Of a stretch of DNA of 64,000 bases, positions 36,349-43,903 are shown in pieces (position 1 is the stretch's first letter; every line of letters begins with the position of its first letter). Under the pieces are notes generated by a model that did no database searches, was not told where the DNA came from, and saw nothing but the letters and a program-made list of their open reading frames with translations. The DNA is taken from contig JACKLP010000013.1 of NCBI GenBank assembly GCA_024235875.1, forward strand, positions 14,984-78,983, written 5' to 3'. The DNA is from Burkholderiaceae bacterium. Its GTDB lineage: Bacteria; Pseudomonadota; Gammaproteobacteria; Burkholderiales; Burkholderiaceae_E. A program made the translations under genes and the position numbers.

Positions 36349-36423
36349 GTAAGTCCTTGATTCTTGGCGGAGAGCGAGGGATTCGAACCCCCGAGGGGCT
36401 GTTAACCCCTAACGGTTTTCAAG
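36349..36423. repeat. Left attachment-site copy: displaced 3' part of tRNA-Ser
   Basis: Identical to 40133-40207 except two adjacent bases (36363-36364 CT against TC). It contains the tRNA-Ser 3' half from the anticodon loop to CCA plus 16 bases beyond, but no 5' half, so it cannot fold as a tRNA. This is the expected scar of site-specific integration at a tRNA 3' end. Confidence 0.88.
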
Positions 36424-36967
36424 TCAGCTGGCGTTTGGCAAGTCTGGCGCGTTGTTCGGGCCAATTCCCGTTTGCAATCGGCGCGTGGGCACCCCGCGGA
36501 AACCCGCGCCGCGCGGTCTCGTCAATCGAGATTCCTAACTCCACAGACTGCAACATGCAGCGCCCGGAGGGCGTCACGAGGATGCCGACACTCGCCGCCC
36601 GACTGCGTCAGAATCAGATCGTCGGCAGTGGCGCGCACGGGACCGGCCATGACTCGCGCGTCAACCAGCCAGCTCCCGCGCCTCGAGGCCGCAGCCGTCG
36701 CTCTCCCCAACATGAGGGAGACAATACGCGAGTACCCGATGCCTGCGCCGCCGGGAGCCTCCACACAACGTCTCCCTTCCTCGCCGGTCAACCAGACGAC
36801 GTATGATCGCCTCAGAACTCGTCCGTTCGGTCATGCCTGCACGAATCGAACCACACCAACGGATATGCACCCGACCCGGGCGGTTCCAAGTGGTTCACCG
36901 ACCAAGTTGTCTGTCTCACATCCGGGCAAGTGGTATCTGTGGCCCCGCACATGTCTCACTTAGCTTT
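36424..36967. other. Island left end, no gene recognised
   Basis: 544 bases between the left repeat and the first island gene. Several short frames are open on both strands, but none has protein-like composition, a ribosome binding site or a recognisable motif. I looked for tyrosine recombinase remnants (R-H-R-Y pattern) and found none. Confidence 0.5.
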
Positions 36968-37651
36968 ATGGCGAAAACTCGTATCTCAGCCCAAGTCGAT
37001 ATTTGGTCACGCGGCGAAGTCGCCGCGTATCTCGTTGAGCTTGCACGAACTGCGCAGGTCAAACCATGCAGGCATCTGGCACTCAAGCGCGGCCATGCGT
37101 CTGCGTTCTATCCCAAATGCAAGATTGACTGGGCTAGCCAAGTAGCGGCTCGCAATGTGCCCATTGATACCACCGCATACTCTGGCCCAAGCAGCTATTC
37201 TTGGCCGAAATGCCCCGAAGACTGTCCACATTTCATTCAGGCTGAAGACTTCTTGGTTTCGGTTTCTCGTGATCAGTACTCGCAAGAGGATAGCGGTGCG
37301 CCTCGACCCCAAGTCGCTGAGCCGATCGCCACGCGAATAGACTACCCTCCTGGAAATTCATCCAAGCCTACTCCAGCTGTTCCGCACCGCGTTACGCTTC
37401 GATGGCTGTTTCAGCACGTACCTGTCAATCTGTGGCTAAGCGCGGCAGCCTTGCTTTGCACTGCGTTTTTCGCCGGAGTTCATTCCACACGCTTTCATTT
37501 TGTCCGGGAAGTACTTGGCCTGACTACCGCGCCCCTAGTTGCCAATCCCGAAGAATCAGTATCGGAGAAGGCAAAACCTATTGAGTCGCCCAAAGAGACA
37601 GGGGCCGGCGGGCCGACACCTGTCCCATATTCTGCACATCGTGCGCAATAA
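36968..37651 (+). CDS. Island gene 1: zinc-finger-like membrane protein, unknown
   Basis: 227 residues. The N-terminal half has Cys34, His36, His43, Cys51, Cys82, Cys86 and His88 (KPCRHLALKRGH, YPKCKIDW, WPKCPEDCPHF), a plausible metal-binding module. A Pro-rich linker leads to one transmembrane helix at about 152-171 (VNLWLSAAALLCTAFFAGV) and a short Pro/Glu/Lys tail. ATG 36968 is the first that leaves a sensible N-terminus; no good SD is visible. Gene 2 starts six bases after its stop, so the two form an operon. No family recognised. Confidence 0.65.
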   Translation: MAKTRISAQVDIWSRGEVAAYLVELARTAQVKPCRHLALKRGHASAFYPKCKIDWASQVAARNVPIDTTAYSGPSSYSWPKCPEDCPHFIQAEDFLVSVSRDQYSQEDSGAPRPQVAEPIATRIDYPPGNSSKPTPAVPHRVTLRWLFQHVPVNLWLSAAALLCTAFFAGVHSTRFHFVREVLGLTTAPLVANPEESVSEKAKPIESPKETGAGGPTPVPYSAHRAQ

Positions 37652-37657
37652 GCAACC

Positions 37658-38752
37658 ATGTCGACGCCCTCCCGTACACCATTCTTCGCTGCGACCGAAA
37701 ATTTGGAGGCCCTCCGACTCTTCTCCAGAACACTCCGAAACTTCCCTGCGGAATCGGATTCAACTGCAGTCACCAAGTCGCTGCTGCAGATTATCGAGCT
37801 GATGATTTCGCACGCCGCTCAATTTGATGAGTATTGTCCCGCGAACATTGAATGGATCGGCGCTCACTTCATGAGCGCAGTACGCGAGTTTCCAGACGTG
37901 GCGGCCGACAAGAGATCTGCGGCGATCGCCTCAGATTTCACATTCGCTTTTCGCTTCTTGTCTGAACTGGAGTTCACGCAACCTACCACCCCTAGCTTTG
38001 AAATTCAGCGAATCGGCAACTTCATCGACGAAAACCTACAAAACTTCAGCCAAAACGACCAGCAACAGATCGCGTTCTCGAGGTACCAGATGCCTGTTCA
38101 GGTCGCCAAGAGACTGCTGAACGATCCTGCCATTGCCGAGTTTCGCAAATTCTCTGAAACAGTCAAAGCGGCAACGACGCTAAAAGCCGACTGGGACGCC
38201 GAACTCGATAGGCGACAAAAGCATGTCGACTCCATCAAAGAGGGCTTGAAGGACGCGACTTCTTCGTACAACTTCGTTGGACTCGTCGATGGATTCCGGC
38301 ATTTAGCAGCCGCAAAGAAGACTGAACGCCAGGTTGCGTTCTGGTCGGCGATTGCACTTGGGCTAGTAATGGTCGCGCCGCCCGCCGGTCAGATCGCTTA
38401 CGTACTTGCTCACATAGACACGATTAACCTAAAGAAGGGAGTCCTGCTCTACACGCTTCCAACTATCCTTGCAATTGAAGTGATCCTCATCTACCTCTTT
38501 CGAGTGGTCCTTGCCCATTTTCGATCCGTCAAGGCTCAGGATCTTCAACTTGACCTTCGGATCGCTCTATGCCAATTCGTGCAGAGCTACGCCGAATACG
38601 CAGCGCAGGTCAAGAAGGATGACCCGAACGCACTGGCAAGATTCGAAGCCGTAGTCTTTAGCAGCCTCGTTGCAGAAAGCGAAGGCATTCCGTCAACCTT
38701 TGATGGTGTTGAACACCTTACAAACCTCATCAAGAGCATCCGAGGAACGTAG
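37658..38752 (+). CDS. Island gene 2: two-helix membrane protein, possibly DUF6161-like
   Basis: 364 residues. Mostly helical soluble N-terminal part, a coiled-coil-like stretch (about 165-200, WDAELDRRQKHVDSIKEGLK), the motif SYNFVGLVDGF (204-213), two transmembrane helices (about 228-248 and 262-286) and a C-terminal helix bundle with ARFEAVVFSSLVAESEGIP. From memory, NFVGL-x-x-GF before two helices and the FE-x-x-VFSS end recall DUF6161 proteins, whose function is unknown; this needs a profile search. Codon use and base content differ from the chromosome around the island. Confidence 0.7.
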   Translation: MSTPSRTPFFAATENLEALRLFSRTLRNFPAESDSTAVTKSLLQIIELMISHAAQFDEYCPANIEWIGAHFMSAVREFPDVAADKRSAAIASDFTFAFRFLSELEFTQPTTPSFEIQRIGNFIDENLQNFSQNDQQQIAFSRYQMPVQVAKRLLNDPAIAEFRKFSETVKAATTLKADWDAELDRRQKHVDSIKEGLKDATSSYNFVGLVDGFRHLAAAKKTERQVAFWSAIALGLVMVAPPAGQIAYVLAHIDTINLKKGVLLYTLPTILAIEVILIYLFRVVLAHFRSVKAQDLQLDLRIALCQFVQSYAEYAAQVKKDDPNALARFEAVVFSSLVAESEGIPSTFDGVEHLTNLIKSIRGT

Positions 38753-38997
38753 CCCACTCAAGCGTAGCACTCATGTTAAAACGCGGCGGACGGCCGTTCG
38801 CAGCCCTTGTGGCGCCGGCATTGTCTGGGTGAACGGGCCACACGCAAGACCTCCTCCCATTACGCGTCAGTGCCGAACGTGACAACGAACTCGATAAGGG
38901 GGCTTTCGAAGAGGTTCGCCGGCCAGAGTATCCGGCGTATATCCTGCAAAGTCGTTCTGATAGCCTCGCACACATGCAGTGACCGATAAGGAAATAC
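38753..38997. other. Intergenic spacer between island genes 2 and 3
   Basis: 245 bases with base content like the high-GC chromosome, unlike the genes on either side. No coding frame, tRNA or terminator recognised; it should hold the promoter of gene 3. Confidence 0.4.
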
Positions 38998-39825
38998 ATG
39001 AAACGCAAACTAATTGCAGTCTCTCTACCCGCAGTATTCTTGGCATCGTCACTTTGCTTTGCAGCCTCAGTAGACAAAGCCGAAATGCTCAATAGGCACG
39101 GGTTAAATCAAAACGCCAAGTCTGAACTGATAGATGTTATATTCAGCAAGTCCAGCGATTCAAATCGAGCACAGGCATATTATCTACTTGGCAGCATCGC
39201 TTTTGATGAACACAATATCCCTGTCGCACTTGACGCCTGGCAGGATCTAGTCCGGAAGTACCCCGGCTCAACTCAAGCAAGAACAGTAAAAGACAGAATT
39301 CAAGAGCTTTCTGAACTAGTGGGCGATTCGACAAAAGAGTCGACCAAGAGCGCAATTGCGTCATCATACATTCAACACGCGAACTTCTGGTCAAAAGGCA
39401 AGAATAGCGGACTCACTATTGACTCAAGTTATATTCCAAGCGTGGAAGCAGCGACAAAATGGTATGACAAGGTTATATCTGAATTTCCAAGATCTACAGC
39501 ATCACGTATAGCCTACCAAGGCAAACTCAGAACGCTCCTCGGATGGGAAGAACCCGGAAGATATGGCAGCAAGTATGGCCTTGAGGAATCATTCAACAAG
39601 TACATGCCAATGCTTTTGGATACGTTTACAGCTTTTGAAAGAGAGCATCCAACAGCGGCGACGCTGCAGGCCTTCCGATACCAGATTGCACAAGCATACT
39701 GGTCACAAAATGAATATAACAAGGCGCGCGAATGGCTGAATCTAATTGTCAAGATATCAGGAGAAAGAGATAGCTTCTATAAAGACTTGGCTGAGCGCCG
39801 ACTCCAGAACATGTCGAAACATTGA
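38998..39825 (+). CDS. Island gene 3: exported helical repeat protein
   Basis: 275 residues. ATG 38998 has AAGGAAA upstream. Signal peptide (MKRKLIAVSLPAVFLASSLC then FAAS) with likely cleavage after CFA. The mature protein looks like TPR/BamD-type helical hairpins: SNRAQAYYLLGSIAFDEHNI with PVALDAWQDLVRKYPGSTQA, KWYDKVISEFPRSTASRIAY and YQIAQAYWSQNEYNKAREWL. Markedly AT-rich (24 G+C of 60 in a hand-counted line), the clearest sign of recent transfer in the window. A periplasmic scaffold role is plausible; no specific function. Confidence 0.75.
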   Translation: MKRKLIAVSLPAVFLASSLCFAASVDKAEMLNRHGLNQNAKSELIDVIFSKSSDSNRAQAYYLLGSIAFDEHNIPVALDAWQDLVRKYPGSTQARTVKDRIQELSELVGDSTKESTKSAIASSYIQHANFWSKGKNSGLTIDSSYIPSVEAATKWYDKVISEFPRSTASRIAYQGKLRTLLGWEEPGRYGSKYGLEESFNKYMPMLLDTFTAFEREHPTAATLQAFRYQIAQAYWSQNEYNKAREWLNLIVKISGERDSFYKDLAERRLQNMSKH

Positions 39826-40132
39826 GGCTCAGCAACCTGGCCGAGACCAATGTAGACGGGGAGACGCTACATTCCATCTTTTTTGCTTGGCGGCTCAACG
39901 CTATCTAAGCGTCCGCGACCGCCAGCTTCTTCAGCCGGGCGTTCTCGGTCTCTAGCGTCTTCAACCGCCGCACGTCAACCAATGCGACGACTGGCCTGGC
40001 CACACGCCGTCCCGGCTCAGTTCAAGGGTTGGGGCCGCGTCGGAGCGCGCACGTTGTGAGCGCCTCGATCTCTGCTCGCGCGCGACTCGAATACCTAACC
40101 TTTTCGCACCGATATTCCGACCATCGGCGCAC
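39826..40132. other. Island right end with transposase remnant
   Basis: About 300 bases between gene 3 and the right repeat. Apart from the IS3-type orfA fragment at 39905-39990, nothing is recognised. Confidence 0.5.
39905..39990 (-). pseudogene. 3' end of an IS3-family orfA transposase gene
   Basis: The minus frame reads VALVDVRRLKTLETENARLK then KLAVADA, stop TAG at 39905-39907. The R-R/K-L-K-x-L-E-x-E-N-x-x-L-K-K-L pattern is the leucine-zipper end of IS3-group OrfA proteins. No orfB and no complete helix-turn-helix part follow, and no terminal inverted repeat is seen. Confidence 0.6.
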
Positions 40133-40207
40133 GTAAGTCCTTGATTTCTGGCGGAGAGCGAGGGATTCGAACCCCCGAGGGGCTGTTAACCCCTAACGGT
40201 TTTCAAG
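40133..40207. repeat. Right attachment-site copy inside the intact tRNA-Ser
   Basis: 75 bases matching 36349-36423 at 73 positions. It covers the 16 bases after the tRNA and the tRNA from CCA to the anticodon loop (ending CAAG), so the crossover region extends to the anticodon loop. Confidence 0.88.
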
Positions 40208-40239
40208 ACCGCCGCAATCGACCACTCTGCCAGCTCTCC
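40149..40239 (-). tRNA. tRNA-Ser (anticodon UGA)
   Basis: 91 bases including encoded CCA. Acceptor stem GGAGAGC / GCTCTCC with discriminator G, anticodon stem-loop GCGGT-CTTGAAA-ACCGT giving UGA, long variable arm AGGGG-ttaacag-CCCCT, and T loop GGTTCGAATCC. Class II serine tRNA. Its 3' half serves as integration site of the adjacent island. Confidence 0.95.
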
Positions 40240-40315
40240 GTGCCGGGCGCATCGTACCGCGTTTCGGTCCGGATCGGCACCGGTCACGGCCGTCGCTACC
40301 GGGCAAGTACCTGGG

Positions 40316-40906
40316 TCAGTCCCGTGGCGCCGGCTCGAAGCGAGGCCATGGCACCCGTTGCTCGTACAGGTCACGCAGCCAGTGCACGGCGATCTGCGTC
40401 TTCACGTCCGTCAGCCGGCCCGCACGCAACTCGGCTTCGAGCCATTCGAGCGATACGCGATCGATCTCGACGAATTCGCCATCGTCCAGCGCCGTCTCGC
40501 CCACCGGCTCGAGCCCGCGGCACAGGTAGATGTCGATCGCTTCGTCGGCGAAGCCGATCGCCGGGTGGATCGTGGTAAGCAATGCCCACTCGCGCGCCCG
40601 GTAGCCGGTCTCTTCGAGCAGCTCGCGGCGTGCGGTCTGCAGCGAGGTCTCACCGGGATCGAGCTTGCCGGCCGGGATCTCGACGAAGCTGCGGCCTAGC
40701 GGGTAGCGAAACTGGCGCTCGATCAGGATCGTGCCGTCGTCGAACAGGGGCACCATGGCGGCGGCGCCGGGATGCACGACATACTCGCGGATGGCCTCCC
40801 GCCCATCGGGCATGCGGGCACGGTCGCGTCGCAACTCGAGGAAGACGCCCTTGAAGACGGTTTCGGATGCGAGCCTGCGTTCGCTCAGGTCGCGCGCATC
40901 GGCCAC
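40316..40906 (-). CDS. Nudix hydrolase, ADP-ribose pyrophosphatase-like
   Basis: 196 residues. The Nudix box is complete (GKLDPGETSLQTARRELL then EETGY), preceded by RQFRYPLGRSFVEIPAG, the ADP-ribose/sugar-nucleotide type arrangement, with the downstream HPAIGFADEAI. It hydrolyses nucleoside diphosphate derivatives such as ADP-ribose in the cytoplasm. I chose GTG 40906, eight bases after the nuoN stop with GAGGCGA between, over an upstream start that would overlap nuoN. Likely the last gene of the nuo transcript. Confidence 0.88.
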   Translation of the reverse strand: MADARDLSERRLASETVFKGVFLELRRDRARMPDGREAIREYVVHPGAAAMVPLFDDGTILIERQFRYPLGRSFVEIPAGKLDPGETSLQTARRELLEETGYRAREWALLTTIHPAIGFADEAIDIYLCRGLEPVGETALDDGEFVEIDRVSLEWLEAELRAGRLTDVKTQIAVHWLRDLYEQRVPWPRFEPAPRD

Positions 40907-40914
40907 GATTCGCC

Positions 40915-42390
40915 TCAGCCTGAGAGCGCCTGCCGGATCGCGTTGGCGCATGCGGTCATCAAGGGCCCCGGAACCAGACCGAGCAACAGCACCAGTGCGC
41001 CGTTGACGGCCAGCACGGCCTTCGCGTCCGCGCCGGCAAGGATGGGCGCGCTGTCCGACGCATCATCGAAGTACATGGTCTTGACGACACGCAGGTAGTA
41101 GAACGCGCCGATCAGGGACATCAGCACCGCGTACACGGCGAGCCAGACCAGGCCCGCGTTGACGACCGACTGCAGCACCGCGAGCTTTGCGTAGAAGCCC
41201 ACGAAGGGTGGCACGCCGGCCAGGGAGAACATCAGGATCAGCATGACCAGGGCGAGACCTGGGCTGCGCCGATTCAGGCCGCGCAGGTCGGCGATTTCCT
41301 CGGCCTCGAACCCCTGACGCGCGAGCACCTGGATCAGGCCGAAAGTACCCAGCGTGGTCAGGACGTAGCTGATCACATAGAACAGCGATCCGCTGTAGGC
41401 GCCGGCAGCCGACCCGGCATTGCCTTGAACCACGCCGCTGAGCAGGCCCAGCAAGACGAATCCGACCTGGGAGATGGTCGAATAGGCCAGCATCCGCTTG
41501 AGATTGGTCTGCGCGATCGCAACGATGTTGCCGACGCCCAGGCTCAGCACCGCCAGCACGATCAGCATCTGCTGCCAGTCGGCCGCAACGGCCAGCAGGC
41601 CTTCGACGAGCAGCCTGAACGCGATCGCGAACGCAGCCAGCTTGGGGGCACCCGCAATGAGCAGGGTGGCCGAGGTGGGCGTGCCCTGGTAGACGTCGGG
41701 CACCCACATATGGAAAGGCACGGCGCCGAACTTGAACGCCAGGCCCGCCACGATGAACACGGTGCCGAACACCAGCACGATCTTGTTCGTCTGCGCGTCG
41801 GAGAACGCCTTGGCGATGCCCGCGATCGACAGATCGCCCGCGCCGCCATAGAGCATCGACATGCCATAGAGCAGGAAGCCCGAAGCGAGTGCACCGAGAA
41901 TGAAGTACTTCATCGCGGCTTCGGTCGAAGCCGGGGAATCGCGTCGCATGGCGGCGATCGCATAGAGCGACAGCGACATGAGCTCCAGGCCCATGTAGAC
42001 CACGAGCAGGCTCGCCGACGAGATCATCACCATCTGGCCCAGCAGCGCGAACAGGATCAACCCGTAGAACTCGCCGCGCTGCAGCCCGCGCGACATCCCG
42101 TAGCCTCGCGCATAGACGATCGTCGCTGCAACGGCCGCATAACTGCAAAGCTTGAGCAGGTGACCGAGCGAATCGGCCACGTACATTCCGTTGAAGCCAT
42201 AGACGCTGCCCTGACCTGCACCCATCTGCCAGATGGTCGCGGTCAGAGGAAACAGCAGCGCGCCCAGGGCGAGCCGGTCGATGGCCATCCGGCAGCGCTC
42301 GGGCGCGGCGGCATCGGCGATGATCACCATCGAGGCGGCCACGAGAAGCGCGATCTCGGGCAGCGCGACCATCAGCTTGAGATTTTCCAT
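40915..42390 (-). CDS. nuoN: NADH-quinone oxidoreductase subunit N
   Basis: 491-residue antiporter-like membrane subunit of complex I. Fourteen or so hydrophobic segments; the conserved transmembrane Glu lies in LVVYMGLELMSLSLYAIAAM, followed by EAAMKYFILGALASGFLLYG and the proton-channel Lys regions (AFKFGAVPFHMWVPDVYQGT, LKRMLAYSTISQVGF). Last nuo gene, one base after nuoM, and its stop is close to the Nudix start. Works in proton pumping of the inner-membrane arm. Confidence 0.97.
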   Translation of the reverse strand: MENLKLMVALPEIALLVAASMVIIADAAAPERCRMAIDRLALGALLFPLTATIWQMGAGQGSVYGFNGMYVADSLGHLLKLCSYAAVAATIVYARGYGMSRGLQRGEFYGLILFALLGQMVMISSASLLVVYMGLELMSLSLYAIAAMRRDSPASTEAAMKYFILGALASGFLLYGMSMLYGGAGDLSIAGIAKAFSDAQTNKIVLVFGTVFIVAGLAFKFGAVPFHMWVPDVYQGTPTSATLLIAGAPKLAAFAIAFRLLVEGLLAVAADWQQMLIVLAVLSLGVGNIVAIAQTNLKRMLAYSTISQVGFVLLGLLSGVVQGNAGSAAGAYSGSLFYVISYVLTTLGTFGLIQVLARQGFEAEEIADLRGLNRRSPGLALVMLILMFSLAGVPPFVGFYAKLAVLQSVVNAGLVWLAVYAVLMSLIGAFYYLRVVKTMYFDDASDSAPILAGADAKAVLAVNGALVLLLGLVPGPLMTACANAIRQALSG

Positions 42391-42391
42391 T

Positions 42392-43873
42392 TCAGTGTAC
42401 TTTCGAGATCGCCACGTGCTTCAGTAGCGCGTCGACGGAGGCTGCCGTCATGTCGGTCACGGGCTTCGGATAGATCCCCATCCAGAGCACCACCACGGCC
42501 AGTACGGCCAGCATCCAGAACTCGCGCCGGTTGACGTCGGTCAGCCCGGCCACCTTGTCGTTGGCCACGGCGCCGAACACCACGCGCTTGTACATCCACA
42601 GCGAATAGGCCGCACCGAGGATCAGCGTGGACGCGGCAGCGAAGGCGATCCAGAAGTTGTACTTGACCGCGCCCAGGATCACCAGGAACTCGCCGACGAA
42701 GCCCGAGGTCGCCGGCAGCCCGCAATTGGCCATCGCGAACAACAGGAACAGCGAGGCGAACCGGGGCATCGTGTTGACGACACCGCCGTAGTCGGCGATC
42801 TGGCGCGAATGCAGCCGGTCATACAGGACGCCGATGCAAAGGAACATCGCACCCGAGATGAACCCGTGCGAGATCATCTGCACGATGCCGCCCTGCATGC
42901 CCAGGTCGTTGAACATGAAGAACCCGAGCGTCACGAAGCCCATGTGCGCGATCGATGAATATGCGACGAGCTTCTTCATGTCGGTCTGGACCAGCGCGAC
43001 GAAGCCGATATAGACGACCGCGACCAGGGACAGCGCGATGATGAACCAGTCGTACTCGCGACTGGCGTCGGGTGTGATCGGCAAGGACAGCCGCAGGAAG
43101 CCATAGGCGCCGAGCTTGAGCATGATCGCCGCCAGCACGACCGATCCGCCCGTCGGCGCTTCGACGTGCGCATCCGGAAGCCAGGTATGGACCGGCCACA
43201 TCGGCACCTTGACGGCAAACGCCATCAGGAAGGCGAAGAAGATCAGTGTCTGCTCGCCCAGGCTCAGCGGGAGCTGGTGCCAGTCGAGGATCGCGAACGA
43301 ATCCGATTTCAGATAGAGGTAGATCAGCGCCACCAGCGCCAGCAGCGACCCCAGCAGCGTGTACAGGAAGAACTTGAAGGCCGCATAGACCCGATTGGGC
43401 CCTCCCCACACGCCGACGATGATATACATCGGGATCAGCGTGGCCTCGAAGAACACATAGAACAACAGGCCATCGAGCGCGGTGAAGACCCCGATCATCA
43501 ATCCCGACAGGATGAGGAAGGACGCCATGTACTGCGCCACCCGCTCCTGGATCACCTCCCAACCCGCCACCACCACGATCACGGTGATGAAGGCCGTCAA
43601 CAGCACGAACCATACCGAGAGGCCGTCCACGCCCAGGTGGTAGTTGACCGAGAGTCGATCGATCCAGACCGACTTCTCGACGAACTGCATGCCGGCACTG
43701 GCTCGGTCGAAGCCCGTGTAGAGCGGCAAGGTCGCCAGCAGGCCGAGAACCGCGCCCACCAGCGAGACGGCGCGCACCACGCCCGCGTTGCGATCGTTGC
43801 CGAACGCCAGCACGATCAGGCCGAAGAGGATCGGGATCCAGATCGCAGCGCTAAGGTATGAGAAGGAAGTCAT
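42392..43873 (-). CDS. nuoM: NADH-quinone oxidoreductase subunit M
   Basis: 493-residue antiporter-like subunit. The key Glu is in VFFEATLIPMYIIVGVWGG; other marks are FFLYTLLGSLLALVALIYLY, WPVHTWLPDAHVEAPTGGSV, MKKLVAYSSIAHMGFVTLG and SHGFISGAMFLCIGVLYDRL. Sits between nuoL (30-base gap) and nuoN (one base). Part of the distal proton-pumping arm. Confidence 0.97.
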   Translation of the reverse strand: MTSFSYLSAAIWIPILFGLIVLAFGNDRNAGVVRAVSLVGAVLGLLATLPLYTGFDRASAGMQFVEKSVWIDRLSVNYHLGVDGLSVWFVLLTAFITVIVVVAGWEVIQERVAQYMASFLILSGLMIGVFTALDGLLFYVFFEATLIPMYIIVGVWGGPNRVYAAFKFFLYTLLGSLLALVALIYLYLKSDSFAILDWHQLPLSLGEQTLIFFAFLMAFAVKVPMWPVHTWLPDAHVEAPTGGSVVLAAIMLKLGAYGFLRLSLPITPDASREYDWFIIALSLVAVVYIGFVALVQTDMKKLVAYSSIAHMGFVTLGFFMFNDLGMQGGIVQMISHGFISGAMFLCIGVLYDRLHSRQIADYGGVVNTMPRFASLFLLFAMANCGLPATSGFVGEFLVILGAVKYNFWIAFAAASTLILGAAYSLWMYKRVVFGAVANDKVAGLTDVNRREFWMLAVLAVVVLWMGIYPKPVTDMTAASVDALLKHVAISKVH

Positions 43874-43903
43874 TGCAGGATTCGCGCTCTGTTGTCGTCG
43901 TGG

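Larger units (their letters stand above)
36349..40132. mobile_element. Cargo-only genomic island in tRNA-Ser(UGA)
   Basis: The 3.8 kb between the tRNA-derived repeats is AT-richer than its surroundings (hand count: 24 G+C of 60 in 39121-39180, 41 of 60 in 34141-34200). It holds three unfamiliar coding genes, all rightward, plus a transposase remnant. I find no integrase, excisionase or replication gene, so it is either a decayed element or one mobilised in trans (CIME-like). Boundaries are defined by the repeat. The functional tRNA lies at the right end and reads leftward, out of the chromosome and into the island. Confidence 0.8.

Noticed and set aside
36424..36967. Possible integrase remnant at the island left end
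   Set aside because: No Arg-His-Arg-Tyr arrangement or helix-turn-helix in any frame; only short frames with random composition.
38765..38860. GTTAAAA near an inverted-repeat-like stretch, considered as an integron attC site
   Set aside because: Does not match GTTRRRY and has no matching RYYYAAC partner at proper distance.
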